Assembly (NCBI GenBank): GCA_021786295.1
Contig: JAJYNO010000017.1
Location: forward strand, 62,001 to 126,000
Length of the DNA stretch: 64,000 nt
Origin: a bacterium
GTDB taxonomy: Bacteria > Elusimicrobiota > Elusimicrobia > Elusimicrobiales > UBA9959
Direction of reading: 5' to 3'
Positions within the stretch are counted from its first letter, which is position 1, and the number at the start of each line of letters is the position of its first letter. The notes under the pieces were generated by a model. That model did not search any database, was not told the DNA's origin, and saw only the letters and a program-made list of their open reading frames with translations. Below, piece after piece: positions 50,882-60,162 of the stretch. The translations under genes and the position numbers were made by a program.

Positions 50882-52312
50882 TCAGTAGCGGTAGTGGTCC
50901 GGCTTGTACGGCCCTTCCGGCTTCACGCCGATGTAGTCGGCCTGCGCCTGCGTGAGCTTGGTCAGCTTGACGCCGATCTTCTCGAGGTGCAGGCGGGCGA
51001 CCTCCTCGTCGAGGTGCTTCGGCAGGCGGTAGACGCCGATCTCGTGCTTCTTCGTCCAGAGCTCTATCTGCGCGAGCGTCTGGTTGGAGAAGGAGTTGCT
51101 CATCACGAAGGACGGATGCCCCTTCGCGCAGCCCAGGTTCACGAGGCGGCCCTCGGCGAGCAGGTAGATGGAGCGGCCGTTAGGCAGGTCGTAGCGGTCC
51201 ACCTGCGGCTTGATGTTGACGCGCCTGACCCCCTTGGCGTGGTTCAGCGCGTCCACCTGGATCTCGTTGTCGAAGTGGCCGATGTTGCAGACGATGGCCT
51301 GGTCCTTCATCTTCAGGATGTGCTCGAGGCGGATGATGTCGCGGTCGCCGGTGGTGGTGACGTAGATGTCGCCCATGCCCAGCGTGTCCTCGACGGTCTG
51401 CACCTCGAAGCCCTCCATCGCGGCCTGCAGCGCGCAGATGGGGTCTATCTCGGTGACGATCACGCGCGCGCCGAAGCCGCGCAGCGACCTGGCCGAGCCC
51501 TTGCCCACGTCGCCGTAGCCGCAGACGACCGCGACCTTGCCGGCTATCATCACGTCGGTCGCGCGCTTGATGCCGTCGGCCAGCGACTCGCGGCAGCCGT
51601 ATAGATTGTCGAATTTGGACTTGGTCACGGAATCGTTGACGTTGATCGCGGGCACCATCAGTTTGCCGGCCTCGTGCATCTGGTATAGGCGGTGCACGCC
51701 GGTGGTGGTCTCCTCAGAGACGCCCTTCCAGTCCTTCGCGGCCCGGTGCCAGCGCTGCGGGGTCTTCTTCAGGACCTGCTTCAGGCAGTTGTTGAGCTCC
51801 AGCTCGTCCTCGCCCGAGGTCTTTTTGTCGAGGACCTTGGCGTCGTTCTCGGCCTCGACGCCGCGGTGGATCATCATCGTCGCGTCGCCGCCGTCGTCGA
51901 CTATGAGGTTAGGGCCCTTGCCGCCGCCGAAGTCCAGCGCGCGCTCGGTGCACCACCAGTACTCGGAGAGCGTCTCGCCTTTCCAGGCGAAGACGGGGAT
52001 GCCGGCCTTCGCGATGGCCGCGGCGGCCTGGTCCTGCGTGGAAAAGATGTTGCAGGAGCACCAGCGCACCTCGGCGCCGAGCGCGGAGAGCGTCTCTATC
52101 AGTACTGCGGTCTGCGTGGTCATGTGCAGCGAGCCCATCACGCGCGCGCCCTTGAGGGGCTTCTTAGCGGCGTACTTCTCGCGGATGGCCATCAGGCCGG
52201 GCATTTCCTTCTCGGCGATCTGGATCTCCCTGCGGCCCCAGTCGGCGAGCGAGATGTCCTTAATTTTGAAATCGTTCTTCATCGCGGTCCTCTCCTTGGC
52301 TGCGGTGGTCAT
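50882..52312 (-). CDS. ahcY: S-adenosylhomocysteine hydrolase
   Basis: 476 residues, a full-length NAD-dependent enzyme. [16 protein letters not shown] near residue 70 and [15 protein letters not shown] bind substrate; [15 protein letters not shown] is the NAD site; the C terminus ends in [12 protein letters not shown] as in all family members. It splits SAH to adenosine and homocysteine and keeps methylation running. Two starts have ribosome sites: 52312 (GGGAGG) and 52282 (AAGGAG); the first is given. No SAH riboswitch was recognised upstream. Confidence 0.96.
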   Translation of the reverse strand: MTTAAKERTAMKNDFKIKDISLADWGRREIQIAEKEMPGLMAIREKYAAKKPLKGARVMGSLHMTTQTAVLIETLSALGAEVRWCSCNIFSTQDQAAAAIAKAGIPVFAWKGETLSEYWWCTERALDFGGGKGPNLIVDDGGDATMMIHRGVEAENDAKVLDKKTSGEDELELNNCLKQVLKKTPQRWHRAAKDWKGVSEETTTGVHRLYQMHEAGKLMVPAINVNDSVTKSKFDNLYGCRESLADGIKRATDVMIAGKVAVVCGYGDVGKGSARSLRGFGARVIVTEIDPICALQAAMEGFEVQTVEDTLGMGDIYVTTTGDRDIIRLEHILKMKDQAIVCNIGHFDNEIQVDALNHAKGVRRVNIKPQVDRYDLPNGRSIYLLAEGRLVNLGCAKGHPSFVMSNSFSNQTLAQIELWTKKHEIGVYRLPKHLDEEVARLHLEKIGVKLTKLTQAQADYIGVKPEGPYKPDHYRY

Positions 52313-52345
52313 GCGTCCTCCCTGCCGGCTGCCTATAGCTGGAAT

Positions 52346-52375
52346 ATTGTATCTTTTTGGGCGCGGCGGGGGGAA
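52346..52375 (-). promoter_or_regulatory. Putative promoter of ahcY
   Basis: TTCCCC (52375-52370), an 18-base spacer and TACAAT (52351-52346) on the minus strand, about 35 bases before the first start codon. Confidence 0.45.
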
Positions 52376-52447
52376 TAGCGGATCCCGGCCGGTCCCCGGC
52401 TTCGGCGGGACTCCGATGAACGGGCGCAGGTTTTGTACAATCTGAGG

Positions 52448-53167
52448 ATGAAACAGAGCAAACTGCTGTTGTCCCTGGCCTTCGTGCTGCTCCTGCAGCC
52501 CTCGCTTCACTGCGGCGAATGGGTAATAAAGCACACCGCCTATTATATCCCCGCGGAAGAGGAGAGCTTCCCCGGCTTCCCGCCGCCTCCGGCGGCAGGC
52601 TCACCGGAGGAGCGCGCTGACATGACGGCCATGCGCGACTGGGAGCTCAAGCGCAGTACGCAGCAGTGCCAGGGGGCTCTCTCGGAGAGGTACGCCACTT
52701 ACGAAGAGTTCTTCGGGGACATCAGCCCCTTCCCGAGGCCGCTGCCGCCGGCCGCGGCCGCGATACTGGGGCGCATAAGGAGCGACGCCGATACCGCCGC
52801 GGACATCGTCAAGAAGCGTTTCGCGCGCGAGAGGCCGTTCCGGAAGGACCCGACCCTGGACCCCTGTCTGGGCAGGGTAGGGGGACTTTCCTACCCCAGC
52901 GGCCACGCCACGATCTCCCGCCTTTACGCCCTGGTGCTCTCGGACGTGCGGCCGTCCATGCGCGGGGAGTTCATGGCGCGGGCCGACCAGGCCGCCCTGT
53001 ACCGGGTCATAGGCGGTGTGCATTACCCGTCCGACGTGGAGGCAGGCAAGAAGCTGGCCGACATGCTTTACGCCGCCTTCAGGAAAAGCCCCTCCTTCCG
53101 GCGGGACATTAAGACGCTGAGCAAGCTCGTAAAAAAAGGAACGCCGGCTGAGCCGGCGAAGAAGTAG
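52448..53167 (+). CDS. Class A (PAP2-type) acid phosphatase
   Basis: 239 residues with a signal peptide ([11 protein letters not shown]). The three-part PAP2 signature is complete: [21 protein letters not shown] and [16 protein letters not shown]. This matches the PhoN/NSAP class A group of periplasmic phosphatases, which release phosphate from broad organic esters. TACAAT ends six bases before the ATG and the only purine-rich bases between are GAGG, so the mRNA is probably leaderless. The yciH gene starts directly at the next base after the stop. Confidence 0.9.
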   Translation: MKQSKLLLSLAFVLLLQPSLHCGEWVIKHTAYYIPAEEESFPGFPPPPAAGSPEERADMTAMRDWELKRSTQQCQGALSERYATYEEFFGDISPFPRPLPPAAAAILGRIRSDADTAADIVKKRFARERPFRKDPTLDPCLGRVGGLSYPSGHATISRLYALVLSDVRPSMRGEFMARADQAALYRVIGGVHYPSDVEAGKKLADMLYAAFRKSPSFRRDIKTLSKLVKKGTPAEPAKK

Positions 53168-53524
53168 ATGGACGGGGACAGGCTGGTCTATTCCTCCGGG
53201 CCTGACGGCAGGGCCGTCTGCCGCGACTGCGGGAGATCCCCCTGCGGATGCGCCGAAGGGCTGGCTGGGGAGCCGCGCATACGGACCCAGACCGAGCCGG
53301 TGCGGGTCTCGTTCCGGCGCACCGGCAAAGGCAGCGGCCTCACGCTGGTGGAGAAGCTGCCGCTGCACCCTGCCGGCAAGGAGGAGCTGCTGAAAAGGCT
53401 CAAGAAGCGTCTCGGCGTCGGCGGCACCGTTAAGAACGGCGCGCTGGAGCTGCAGGGCGACCGCAGGGATTTCGTCAGGACCGAACTGAAGGCCGCCGGC
53501 TACAAGGTCCGCCTCATCGGCTGA
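53168..53524 (+). CDS. yciH: YciH/SUI1-family translation factor
   Basis: 118 residues. Cys-rich N terminus (CRDCGRSPCGC, possibly zinc-binding) and a SUI1/eIF1-like domain with TGKGSGLTLVEKLPL, KRLKKRLGVGGTVKNGALE and QGDRRDFVRTEL. The bacterial protein influences start-site choice and fidelity of initiation. This is notable because many start codons in this window lack ribosome-binding sites. It begins right after the PAP2 stop and is likely coupled to it. Confidence 0.92.
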   Translation: MDGDRLVYSSGPDGRAVCRDCGRSPCGCAEGLAGEPRIRTQTEPVRVSFRRTGKGSGLTLVEKLPLHPAGKEELLKRLKKRLGVGGTVKNGALELQGDRRDFVRTELKAAGYKVRLIG

Positions 53525-53690
53525 CGGCGCCAGCCGCTCCGGCCGAGGCGCGGATCTTCCCGCCGCAGCGGGCATGGGGCGGCGGTAAAATGCTAAAATA
53601 TATCATCGGCAGTCCCGGCACCCCTGGTCTCTGCGGTCCTTGGTTCCCGGAAAAGCAAGCTGCTTCGGCGCCCAACTGGCGCCCGCTCCC

Positions 53691-55508
53691 ATGATAACCC
53701 TGCGCAACGTCTGCAAATCATTCGGTTCACAGGTCCTCTTCGAGGACGCCTCGCTGCAGGTGAACGAGGGCGACCGTTTCGCGCTGGTCGGCCCGAACGG
53801 CGCCGGCAAGTCCACGCTGTTCAAGATGATGCTGCGCGCGGAGGAGGCCGACGAGGGCGAACTGCAGTTCAAGAAGGGCGTGGTGGCCGGCTACCTGCCG
53901 CAGGAGAACCCGCCGCTTTCCGAGAGGACCGTGATAGAGGAAGTGCTGGACGGCGCCGAGGACTTCGACGGGCGCCTCGAGGCCGAGGGCAAGGCGATAC
54001 TGATGGGCCTCGGCTTCAGGGTGGAGCATTTCACGCGCCAGGTCAATACGCTCTCCGGCGGCTGGGCCATGCGCGCGGCTATGGCGAAGCTGCTGCTGAA
54101 GAAGCCGGACCTGCTGCTCCTCGACGAGCCGACGAACCACCTGGACCTGGACTCGCTCCTGTGGCTGGAGGACTACCTGCAGGGCTACCAGGGCGCCATC
54201 TTCGTCATCTCGCACGACCGAGACTTCATCAATAAGATCTGCCATTCCATAGTTTCGCTGCAGGAACACAGGCTGCGCGTCTATCGCGGGGACTACGAAC
54301 ATTACCTGGAGCAGCGCGAGGCCGAGAAGCAGAAGCTCTACTCCGCCTGGCGCCTGCAGCAGGAGCAGATAGCGCAGATGGAGGATTTCGTCGCGCGCAA
54401 CCGCGCCCGCGTCTCCACGTCCAACCGCGCGCAGAGCATGCTCAAGCGCCTGGAGAAGCTGGAACGCATAGAGCTGCCCGCGGAGACGAAGACCGTGAAG
54501 ATCCGCTTCCCGCAGCCCTCCCGCACCGCCACCAAGGTGCTGGAGCTCAGGAACATCGGCAAGACCTACCAGGTGCCCGGGCACCCCGACATCAAGGTCT
54601 ACGAGAACTTCAACTTCACCCTGGAGCGCGGCCAGAAGATGTGCTTCGTCGGCCATAACGGCGCGGGCAAGAGCACGCTGCTCAAGATGCTGGCCGGCGT
54701 GATAGAGCCGGATTCCGGCGAGCGCGCGCTCGGCCTCAACGTGAAGACCGGCTATTTCTCGCAGCACCGCGAGGGCATCCTGGACCCGCGAAAGACCGTG
54801 CTGCAGGAGGCCATGGACAACGACCGGATGAACCCCGAGCTGATGGTGCGCACCGTGCTCGGCACGTTCCTGTTCCCCGGCGACAACGTCTACAAGAAGA
54901 CCGAGGTGCTCAGCGGCGGAGAGAAGAGCCGGCTCATGCTTGTGAAACTGCTGCTGGACCCGCCGAACGTGCTGCTGATGGACGAACCCACCACGCACCT
55001 CGACATGGCCAGCGTGGACGCGCTGGTAGCCGCGCTCAAGGAGTTCGAGGGCACGCTGTGCTTCATCAGCCACGACGTCTATTTCATCAACGCGCTGGCC
55101 GATTCCGTGGTGCACGTGGACGGCGGGAAGACCACCGTCTACCCCGGCAACTACGACTACTTCCGCTACCGCCAGGAGCAGCTGGCCAGAGAGGCGGCGG
55201 GGGAGAGGCGCAGCGCCGCCGAGCCGGAGAGACCGGCCCCGGCGCAGGATTACGAAGAGAAGAAGCGCCAGGAGGCCGAGGCGCGCAAGAAGAGCCGCCA
55301 CGCCGAGAAGCTGAAGAAAGAGATCGAGTATTCGCGCAAGACCGTGGAGAGCCTGGCCGCCAGAATGTCGGACCCGGCCGTGCACGCCGACTACAATCAG
55401 GTCAAGGAACTCGGTGAAAAGATAGCCGCCCTCGAAGCCAAGATCTCCGCCTGGACCGGCGAACTGGCCGGTATGGAAGGCCAGGAGAATGTGAACGCCG
55501 TCCGGTAA
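53691..55508 (+). CDS. ABC-F family ATPase
   Basis: 605 residues, two ABC domains and no membrane segments. Domain 1: GPNGAGKSTL, LSGGWAMRAA, LLLLDEPTNHLDL. Domain 2: GHNGAGKSTL, LSGGEKSRLM, VLLMDEPTTHLDM. A charged linker (about 240-275) separates them and a C-terminal coiled coil (about 515-605) follows, as in Uup/YdiF-type proteins that act on ribosomes. The ATG at 53691 begins the ABC domain (MITLRNVCKSFG); no ribosome site precedes it, and AT-rich TAAAAT boxes lie about 100 bases upstream. Confidence 0.93.
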   Translation: MITLRNVCKSFGSQVLFEDASLQVNEGDRFALVGPNGAGKSTLFKMMLRAEEADEGELQFKKGVVAGYLPQENPPLSERTVIEEVLDGAEDFDGRLEAEGKAILMGLGFRVEHFTRQVNTLSGGWAMRAAMAKLLLKKPDLLLLDEPTNHLDLDSLLWLEDYLQGYQGAIFVISHDRDFINKICHSIVSLQEHRLRVYRGDYEHYLEQREAEKQKLYSAWRLQQEQIAQMEDFVARNRARVSTSNRAQSMLKRLEKLERIELPAETKTVKIRFPQPSRTATKVLELRNIGKTYQVPGHPDIKVYENFNFTLERGQKMCFVGHNGAGKSTLLKMLAGVIEPDSGERALGLNVKTGYFSQHREGILDPRKTVLQEAMDNDRMNPELMVRTVLGTFLFPGDNVYKKTEVLSGGEKSRLMLVKLLLDPPNVLLMDEPTTHLDMASVDALVAALKEFEGTLCFISHDVYFINALADSVVHVDGGKTTVYPGNYDYFRYRQEQLAREAAGERRSAAEPERPAPAQDYEEKKRQEAEARKKSRHAEKLKKEIEYSRKTVESLAARMSDPAVHADYNQVKELGEKIAALEAKISAWTGELAGMEGQENVNAVR

Positions 55509-55512
55509 ACGG

Positions 55513-55654
55513 GGCAAGTTCATGCGGCCGCATGGGCCCCTCGGGCACGCGGTCGCGAACACCGTTCGCGCCGCTCGCCACTCGGGCTCGTCGCTTACGC
55601 GAGCCTCGCCCTCCGTGACGGCCCTCGGAACCCATGCGGCCGTATGAACTTGCT
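55513..55654. repeat. Long palindromic element with nested hairpins
   Basis: CAAGTTCATGCGGCCGCATG (55515-55534, plus GG) pairs with the segment 55631-55652 with one mismatch, giving an arm of 22-23 bp around about 94 bases. Inside, CGCGAAC/GTTCGCG (55554-55570) and GGCTCG/CGAGCC (55585-55605) form two perfect small hairpins. It lies five bases after the ABC-F stop and before typA. No T-run. It looks like a dispersed palindromic repeat (MITE or REP/BOX-like) or a structured RNA; only one copy is in the window. Confidence 0.65.
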
Positions 55655-55783
55655 GGGATATGAAAAGGGATGAATAGTTGTCAGGGGCTGGAGATGGCGG
55701 GGGGGCAGGAGGGTACCAGCCCGCTGCCAGCGACAACGATCAAAGGATCTATGCAGGAACTTTCTAGGAGCACTATACAAGAT

Positions 55784-57622
55784 ATGCAACAGGATAACGC
55801 CAAGCGCAGGCCCGACCTGCGCAACATCGCCATTATCGCCCACGTCGACCACGGGAAGACCACGCTGGTCGACGCCATGCTCAAGCAGACCGGGGCCTTC
55901 CGCGACAAGGCCGGCGAGGAAGCCGTCTGCATCATGGACTCCAACGACCTCGAGCGCGAGCGCGGCATCACGATCCTCTCCAAGAACACTTCCGTCCGCT
56001 ACGGCGGCAGCACGATCCATATCGTCGACACCCCGGGCCACGCCGACTTCGGCAGCGAGGTCGAACGCGTGCTCAGGATGGTCGACGGCGTGCTGCTGCT
56101 GGTCGACGCCCTCGACGGCCCGATGCCGCAGACCCGCTTCGTGCTGAAGAAGTCGCTCGCGCTCGGCCTCAGGCCCATCGTCGTCATAAACAAGGTGGAC
56201 CGCCCCAACTGCGACCCGCACGCGGCCCTGGACAAGGTCTTCGCGCTGTTCATGGAGCTCGGCGCCAGCGACGCGCAGCTGGACTTCCCGATAGTTTACG
56301 CCGTCGGCCGCGACGGCTGGGCCTCCGCCGACTACCACAAGCCGGAGAAGGACCTGAAGTTCCTCTTTGAGACCATCCTGAAGCACGTGCCCGGCCCGCT
56401 AGACCTCGGCGACTCTCCGCTGCGCATGCTCGTCACTATGCTCGATTACAGCTCCTATACCGGCCGCATAGGCATAGGCCGCATAACGCAGGGAGTGATC
56501 ACCTCTGGCCAGCAGGTCTCGATAGCCTCTCCTAAGACCGAGGCGAAGGTCCGCAAGGTCATGCAGCTGATGGGCTACCAGGGCCTGGAGCGCGTCAATA
56601 TCAAGGAGGCCCGTTCCGGCGACATAGTGGCCGTGGCCGGCCTGGAGGGGATAGAGGTCGGCGACACCGTCAGCGACCCGGAGAACCCCGGGGTGCTGCC
56701 CGGCCTCGAGATAGAGCAGCCCACGCTCAGCATGGAGTTCTACGCCAACGACGGCCCTTTCGCCGGGCGCGAGGGCAAGTTCGTCACCGCTACGCAGCTC
56801 CGCGACCGCCTGTTCCGCGAGCAGCAGACCAACGTGGGACTTAAGGTGGAGGAGATCCCCGGGGAGGGCGGCTTCAAGGTCAGCGGCCGCGGCGAGCTTC
56901 ATCTGTCCGTGCTGATAGAGACGATGCGCCGCGAGGGCTACGAGCTCTGCGTTTCCAAGATGGCAGTCATCACTCACCAGGAGAACGGCGTTACCGTGGA
57001 GCCGGTCGAGCTGCTGCTGCTGGACGCGCCGGCCGAGTTCCAGGGGGCGGTGATGAACGCGCTGGGCGCGCGGGGCGCTCAGCTGAAGGACATGCATACC
57101 GACGCCGACGGCAGGGTCCGCTTCGAGTACGTGATCTCCTCGCGCGCGCTGATAGGCTTCAAGGGCGAGTTCATGACGTTCACCAGGGGCTCCGGCCTGA
57201 TGCACCACAGCTTCCACGGCTTTATGCCGGAGGGCTCCTTCAGCCGCCCGCAGCGCAACGGCGTCTTCATCGCCAAGGAGTCCGGCAAGACGGCAGGCTA
57301 CGCGCTGAACGGCCTGCAGGACCACGGCAGGATGTTCGTGGGCCCCGGCGAGGACGTATACGCCGGCCAGGTAGTCGGCGAGAACTGCCGCTCCAACGAC
57401 CTGATCACGAACCCCTGCAAGGAAAAGAAGCAGACCAATATGCGCTCCTCCACCGCCGACATGTCCATCATACTCACGCCGCCGGTGGTCATGAGCCTGG
57501 AGCAGGCTATAGAGTACGTGGAGGAGGACGAGTTCGTGGAGGTCTCGCCCAAGAGCATCCGCTTGCGCAAGAAGGTGCTGGACCACAGCCTGCGCAAACG
57601 CGGCGACAAGGAGTTCGTCTGA
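55784..57622 (+). CDS. typA: GTP-binding protein TypA/BipA
   Basis: 612 residues from the ATG at 55784. Translation-factor GTPase: [14 protein letters not shown] (G1), RERGITI (G2), [12 protein letters not shown] (G3), NKVDR (G4), then the EF-G-like domains and a BipA C terminus with [20 protein letters not shown]. It binds ribosomes and helps assembly or stress translation. The start is uncertain: an ATG at 55751 has AAAGGA upstream and would add 11 residues, while the one given is closest to the usual N terminus and has TATACA four bases before it. Confidence 0.95.
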   Translation: MQQDNAKRRPDLRNIAIIAHVDHGKTTLVDAMLKQTGAFRDKAGEEAVCIMDSNDLERERGITILSKNTSVRYGGSTIHIVDTPGHADFGSEVERVLRMVDGVLLLVDALDGPMPQTRFVLKKSLALGLRPIVVINKVDRPNCDPHAALDKVFALFMELGASDAQLDFPIVYAVGRDGWASADYHKPEKDLKFLFETILKHVPGPLDLGDSPLRMLVTMLDYSSYTGRIGIGRITQGVITSGQQVSIASPKTEAKVRKVMQLMGYQGLERVNIKEARSGDIVAVAGLEGIEVGDTVSDPENPGVLPGLEIEQPTLSMEFYANDGPFAGREGKFVTATQLRDRLFREQQTNVGLKVEEIPGEGGFKVSGRGELHLSVLIETMRREGYELCVSKMAVITHQENGVTVEPVELLLLDAPAEFQGAVMNALGARGAQLKDMHTDADGRVRFEYVISSRALIGFKGEFMTFTRGSGLMHHSFHGFMPEGSFSRPQRNGVFIAKESGKTAGYALNGLQDHGRMFVGPGEDVYAGQVVGENCRSNDLITNPCKEKKQTNMRSSTADMSIILTPPVVMSLEQAIEYVEEDEFVEVSPKSIRLRKKVLDHSLRKRGDKEFV

Positions 57623-57900
57623 TGGACAACCTGACGATGGCGGGGCTGCAGGGGACCGAAGGCGGCTCGAAGGGGGTCGCGCTGCTGTCCGGGATGAGCG
57701 CCGGCTCGATCATAGCCGCCGTCCTGTTCTCCCTGGTCGGGCTTGTCTACCTTAAGCAGGGCCGGGAGCGGGCCGACGTGACGCGCATGGTCTGCGGCGT
57801 GGCGCTGATGGGTTACACCTTCTTCGTTTCCGGCACTCTCTATACGGTGCTGGTCGGCGCGCTGCTGACGGCGGCCCCGTTCATTCTGGACAGGTTCTGA
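57622..57900 (+). CDS. Small membrane protein of unknown function
   Basis: 92 residues with two or three hydrophobic helices (SIIAAVLFSLVGLVYL, GVALMGYTFFVSGTLYTV, ALLTAAPFIL). The ATG overlaps the typA stop codon, and its own stop overlaps the CYTH gene's ATG, so all three are coupled. Not recognised; the GRERADVTRM loop between helices is basic and probably cytoplasmic. Confidence 0.75.
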   Translation: MDNLTMAGLQGTEGGSKGVALLSGMSAGSIIAAVLFSLVGLVYLKQGRERADVTRMVCGVALMGYTFFVSGTLYTVLVGALLTAAPFILDRF

Positions 57901-58415
57901 TGGGGCGGAACGTGGAGATCAAGGCCCGCGCCTCTGACTGGGACGCCCAGGTCCGCAGAGGAATGGCACTGGCCTCCGCCACCGAGCTCATCTTCCAGAC
58001 GGACACCTTCTTCGGCTGCGCCAACGGCAGGCTGAAGCTGCGCCGCGAACGCGGGCGCGGCGCCACGCTCATCTTCTACCGCCGCCCCGTCTCCGGCGGC
58101 CCAAAAACCTCGGACTACGTGCTTATCCCGCTGGCGGACGGCGCCTCCGCGCTCGGGTTCTTTTCCCGGAAGCTGGGCGCGGAGAGGACCGTGTCGAAAA
58201 AGCGCCTGGTCTGTTTCGTCGGGCGCACGCGCGTGCATTTCGACGAGGTCGATGGGCTGGGGCGTTTCATAGAGCTGGAGGTCGTGCTGGGGCCGCGGGA
58301 ATCCCCAGCCTCCGGCCGCAGGGAAGCCGGGGCCCTGATGAAGGCGCTGGGCATAAGGCCCGCCGACCTGCTTGCCGGAGCCTACGCGGACATGCCGCGG
58401 GCGGACAGGGCGTGA
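57900..58415 (+). CDS. CYTH-domain protein (class IV adenylate cyclase-like)
   Basis: 171 residues, one CYTH domain. NVEIKARA at the N terminus is the E-x-K variant of the family's ExExK signature; KLRRERG and LIFYRRP supply the basic tunnel residues; FIELEVVLG is the late acidic strand. Members are adenylate cyclases, thiamine triphosphatases or inorganic triphosphatases, and sequence alone does not decide here. Coupled to the small membrane-protein gene by a one-base overlap. Confidence 0.85.
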   Translation: MGRNVEIKARASDWDAQVRRGMALASATELIFQTDTFFGCANGRLKLRRERGRGATLIFYRRPVSGGPKTSDYVLIPLADGASALGFFSRKLGAERTVSKKRLVCFVGRTRVHFDEVDGLGRFIELEVVLGPRESPASGRREAGALMKALGIRPADLLAGAYADMPRADRA

Positions 58416-58433
58416 AGGCCGGGCCAGGATTTG

Positions 58434-58439
58434 TATAAT
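58434..58439 (+). promoter_or_regulatory. -10 box seven bases before a start codon
   Basis: Perfect TATAAT preceded by TTTG, seven bases before the ATG at 58447; no Shine-Dalgarno box fits between. Predicts a leaderless or nearly leaderless mRNA for the methyltransferase. Confidence 0.6.
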
Positions 58440-58446
58440 TCCGAAT

Positions 58447-59634
58447 ATGGGCGATAAGATCTACTCCAAGGCGGGCGGGCTTCCCAGGGTCAAGCTGTCG
58501 CACGCCCCGGCCGGGCCAAACGCCTTCAAGAGGATGATAGATACGGCCGACCGGGCCGAGCCAGGCCAGCTGGTGGCCGTCTACGACAAGAACGGCAATC
58601 CCTACGGCACGGCCATCTACAACCCGCGCAGCCAGATCACGCTGCGCATCGTCAGCCGGGAGAACCCCGATGAATTCTCCGTGGAGAAGTTCCTGGACGA
58701 GAAAGTCTCCAGGGCGGTTTCGCTGAGGCGCGGCGTGCTGAGGCTGCCGGAGCGGACCGACGCCTACCGGCTCGTCCACGACTACGCCGACGGCCTGCCC
58801 GGCCTGACCGCCGACATCTACAAGGACCAGATCGTTCTCGAGTTCTATTCGCTGGGCATGTACCGGCTCTGGCCGGCCATACAGGCCGCCTTCAAGAAGC
58901 AGTTCCCCGAGGCCGTTTTCCATCACCGCGCCAGCGCCTACACCCAGGAGATGGAGGGGTTCTCGATAAAGCCCGAGGCCGCGGCGTCCCACAAGACGCG
59001 CATCTCCGAGAACGGGGTGCAGTTCGAGCTGGACCTGAAGGCCGGATACAAGACGGGTTTTTTCTGCGACCAGCGCGAGAACCGGCTGTACGCCTCGTCG
59101 CTGGCCGCGGGCCGCCGGATGCTGGACATCTGCGCCTACACGGGCGGCTTCGGCGTCTACGCCGCGAAGCTCGGCGGGGCTTCCGAAGTGACCTGCGTGG
59201 AGCTGGACCCGGAGGCCAGCGCGCTTTCCAGGCGCAACGCCAACATCAACAGAGTGAGCGTGGACGCCGTCTGCGCCGACGCTTTCACCTACATGCGGCA
59301 GATGCTGGAGCAGAAGCGCCGTTACGGCCTCGTCGTGCTGGACCCGTACAAGCTGGTCTCGAGCCGCGAGGAGCGCGAGAAAGGCATCTTCAAGTACCGT
59401 GATTTCAACCGGCTGGCGCTGTCGCTGGTGGAGGAGGGAGGCGTCTTCGTCACCTGTTCCTGCAGCGGGATGGTGTCGATGGAGGAGTTCTCGTTCATAT
59501 TGAGGGGTGCGGCCTCCAACACCGGCCGGCGCGTGCAGATACTCAAGAAGGCCGGGGCAGGGCCCGACCACCCGGTGGCGGCCGACTACCCGGAAGGGGA
59601 ATACCTGAAATGCATCTTCTGCCGCGTCTTCTGA
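58447..59634 (+). CDS. Class I SAM-dependent rRNA methyltransferase (RlmI-like)
   Basis: 395 residues. N-terminal PUA-like RNA-binding domain (DKNGNPYGTAIYNP, SQITLRIVS), a central domain, and a Rossmann methyltransferase with MLDICAYTGGFGVYAAKLG (SAM site) and CVELDPEAS. The catalytic region has VVLDPYKLVSS where RlmI has DPPKF, followed by FVTCSCSGMVS, which supplies the Cys. The fold and order fit 23S rRNA m5C methyltransferases of the RlmI/RlmK group. The start is fixed by a TATAAT box seven bases upstream; an in-frame extension is a shadow of the CYTH gene. Confidence 0.88.
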   Translation: MGDKIYSKAGGLPRVKLSHAPAGPNAFKRMIDTADRAEPGQLVAVYDKNGNPYGTAIYNPRSQITLRIVSRENPDEFSVEKFLDEKVSRAVSLRRGVLRLPERTDAYRLVHDYADGLPGLTADIYKDQIVLEFYSLGMYRLWPAIQAAFKKQFPEAVFHHRASAYTQEMEGFSIKPEAAASHKTRISENGVQFELDLKAGYKTGFFCDQRENRLYASSLAAGRRMLDICAYTGGFGVYAAKLGGASEVTCVELDPEASALSRRNANINRVSVDAVCADAFTYMRQMLEQKRRYGLVVLDPYKLVSSREEREKGIFKYRDFNRLALSLVEEGGVFVTCSCSGMVSMEEFSFILRGAASNTGRRVQILKKAGAGPDHPVAADYPEGEYLKCIFCRVF

Positions 59635-59670
59635 CGCGCGGCTTCGGGCAATAGCGGGCAAGGGGGAACC

Positions 59671-60129
59671 ATGAAGGAACGGGAGCGGACCGAGCATCTC
59701 AGATTTCTGGCCGAGGCCGTCATCGAGGCCCGCAGGGGTCTGAAGGAGGGCGGCATACCTATAGGCGCCGTGCTGGTGAAGGACGGCAGGGTAATAGGCC
59801 GCGGGCGCAACAGGCGCGTGCAGAAGAGGTCCGCCATCCTGCACGCCGAGATGGACTGCCTGGAGAACGCCGGCCGTCTGAAAGCCGCCGACTATAAAAA
59901 GTGCGTCATCTACTCCACCCTCTCCCCCTGCCCCATGTGCACCGGGGCCATACTGCTCTACCGGATCCCGACCGTGGTGATGGGAGAGAACGCGACCTTC
60001 AAGGGGCCGGAGAACTACGCCCGGAAGTTCGCCAGGTTGATAAACCTGGATTCGGAGGAATGCAAAGGGCTGATGCGCGGCTTCATAAAGGCGCGCCCCG
60101 GGCTCTGGCGCGAGGACATAGGCGTTTAG
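59671..60129 (+). CDS. Cytosine/CMP-type nucleoside deaminase
   Basis: 152 residues, zinc-dependent deaminase. The zinc ligands are in LHAEMDCLENAG (His and the catalytic Glu) and SPCPMCTGAILLY (two Cys). The C terminus is compact (EECKGLMRGFI, then LWREDIG), closest to yeast-type cytosine deaminase and small nucleoside deaminases. It would act in pyrimidine salvage. AGGGGGAA lies four bases before the ATG. Confidence 0.9.
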   Translation: MKERERTEHLRFLAEAVIEARRGLKEGGIPIGAVLVKDGRVIGRGRNRRVQKRSAILHAEMDCLENAGRLKAADYKKCVIYSTLSPCPMCTGAILLYRIPTVVMGENATFKGPENYARKFARLINLDSEECKGLMRGFIKARPGLWREDIGV

Positions 60130-60162
60130 CGCCCTCGGCTCGGACACCGGACCGGACCTGAT

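Noticed and set aside
52313..52440. SAH or SAM riboswitch before ahcY
   Set aside because: A GC-rich stretch exists but none of the conserved aptamer motifs could be found.
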